Positions 19,842 through 20,217 of a DNA stretch of 20,217 nt are shown in pieces. A model generated the notes under the pieces. It searched no databases. It was not told the origin of the DNA and worked only from the letters and a program-made list of their open reading frames with translations. Position 1 is the stretch's first letter, and every line of letters starts with the position of its first letter. Origin of the DNA: Clostridia bacterium (GTDB taxonomy: Bacteria; Bacillota; Clostridia; Oscillospirales; Acutalibacteraceae); assembly GCA_017382915.1 (NCBI GenBank), contig JAFNZJ010000060.1, positions 1-20,217 on the forward strand, read 5' to 3'. The position numbers and the translations under genes are program-made.

Positions 19842-20217
19842 CTAATTAAATTCACCTGCGGCAAGAGAGTTTAAAAGCGCTTTTGCAAGCTGACCCATTG
19901 CTTTAAAATCATTTAAGCTGCCCACCGATGCGGGGGAGTGAATATACCTTGCGGGTAGTGATAAGGTAATAACCTTTACACCGCCCTTGGTAAGGTGAAT
20001 AGCGCCCGAATTATTACCGCCCGTTACGGCGTGTTTTACCTGTGCAGTTATATTATTTTCCTTTGCCGTTTTAAGGGCAAAATCAAAAAGGTTTCGGTCA
20101 TAAAGGGTTGCGCGGTCCATAAAGGATATTGCTATGCCTTTGCCAACTTCACATACTGTGTTGGTGCCTTCAGTTCCGTTAATGTCGGCGGCGGAGGTAG
20201 CCTCCAAAACTATGGCA
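19842..20217 (-). CDS. M42 family metallopeptidase (glutamyl aminopeptidase type), C-terminal part
   Basis: The gene runs off the right edge of the window; the frame is open to the last base, and the TTG codon at 20207 is internal (AIVLEATSAADING). The roughly 125 visible residues contain the M42 end blocks: LEATSAADINGTEG, GKGIAISFMDRATLYDRNL, VTGGNNSGAIHL, and RYIHSP with the metal-ligand His. M42 enzymes are cobalt- or zinc-dependent aminopeptidases that form large tetrahedral complexes and trim peptides in the cytoplasm. It is the upstream gene of an operon with a GNAT acetyltransferase and a methionine gamma-lyase-like protein. The N-terminal metal ligands cannot be checked here. Confidence 0.88.
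   Translation of the reverse strand, partial: AIVLEATSAADINGTEGTNTVCEVGKGIAISFMDRATLYDRNLFDFALKTAKENNITAQVKHAVTGGNNSGAIHLTKGGVKVITLSLPARYIHSPASVGSLNDFKAMGQLAKALLNSLAAGEFN

Overview
The window looks like a chromosomal segment of an anaerobic Clostridia bacterium, probably a gut Oscillospiraceae/Ruminococcaceae-type Firmicute. The reasons are AT-rich intergenic DNA, strong Shine-Dalgarno sites, several TTG/GTG starts, a SCIFF peptide with its maturase, a SpoIVFA/SpoIVFB-like pair, and the TIGR03960-TIGR03936 gene pair. No phage, transposase, CRISPR, rRNA or tRNA gene was seen. A compact repeat element of a kind common in gut Clostridia lies near 17.55-17.85 kb.

Left part, plus strand (1-4245): the 3' end of a YgiQ-type radical SAM gene overlaps a ComEC-like secreted metallo-beta-lactamase-fold hydrolase, followed by its usual partner DUF3006. 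A DUF378 membrane protein faces it. Then come a lone rhamnulokinase with its own terminator and an unrecognised eight-helix membrane protein. That protein converges on a minus-strand glycogen operon (glgP, a GH13 cyclomaltodextrinase-like enzyme, queT), and one palindrome serves as shared terminator and as the coding sequence of both C-termini.

Middle part, minus strand (9.2-14.0 kb): one tightly packed transcription unit reads M23 peptidase (SpoIVFA-like), M50 site-2 protease (SpoIVFB-like), TIGR03960 radical SAM, TIGR03936/DUF2344, DUF368 (PopT-type undecaprenyl-phosphate transporter), terminator. It combines sporulation or envelope proteolysis, radical SAM/RNA-modification-type genes and lipid-carrier recycling.

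Right part: on the minus strand, the SCIFF peptide gene (scfA, too short for most gene callers) is followed by an attenuator-like hairpin, the SPASM radical SAM maturase scfB, and a translationally coupled Orn/Lys/Arg decarboxylase-family enzyme. The SCIFF peptide is a variant, with a seventh cysteine and Gly where the family usually has the thioether-acceptor Thr. Divergent to it, a near-perfect sigma-A promoter (TTGACA-17-TATAAT with an extended -10 and AT-rich upstream DNA) drives about 375 nt of apparently non-coding, highly structured RNA with a pseudoknot, a 30-nt direct repeat and a strong intrinsic terminator. I cannot assign this RNA to a class; it is the most interesting item in the window. 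After it come a palindromic multi-hairpin repeat element and an operon of M42 peptidase (cut by the window edge), a GNAT-type acetyltransferase and a methionine gamma-lyase-like PLP enzyme.
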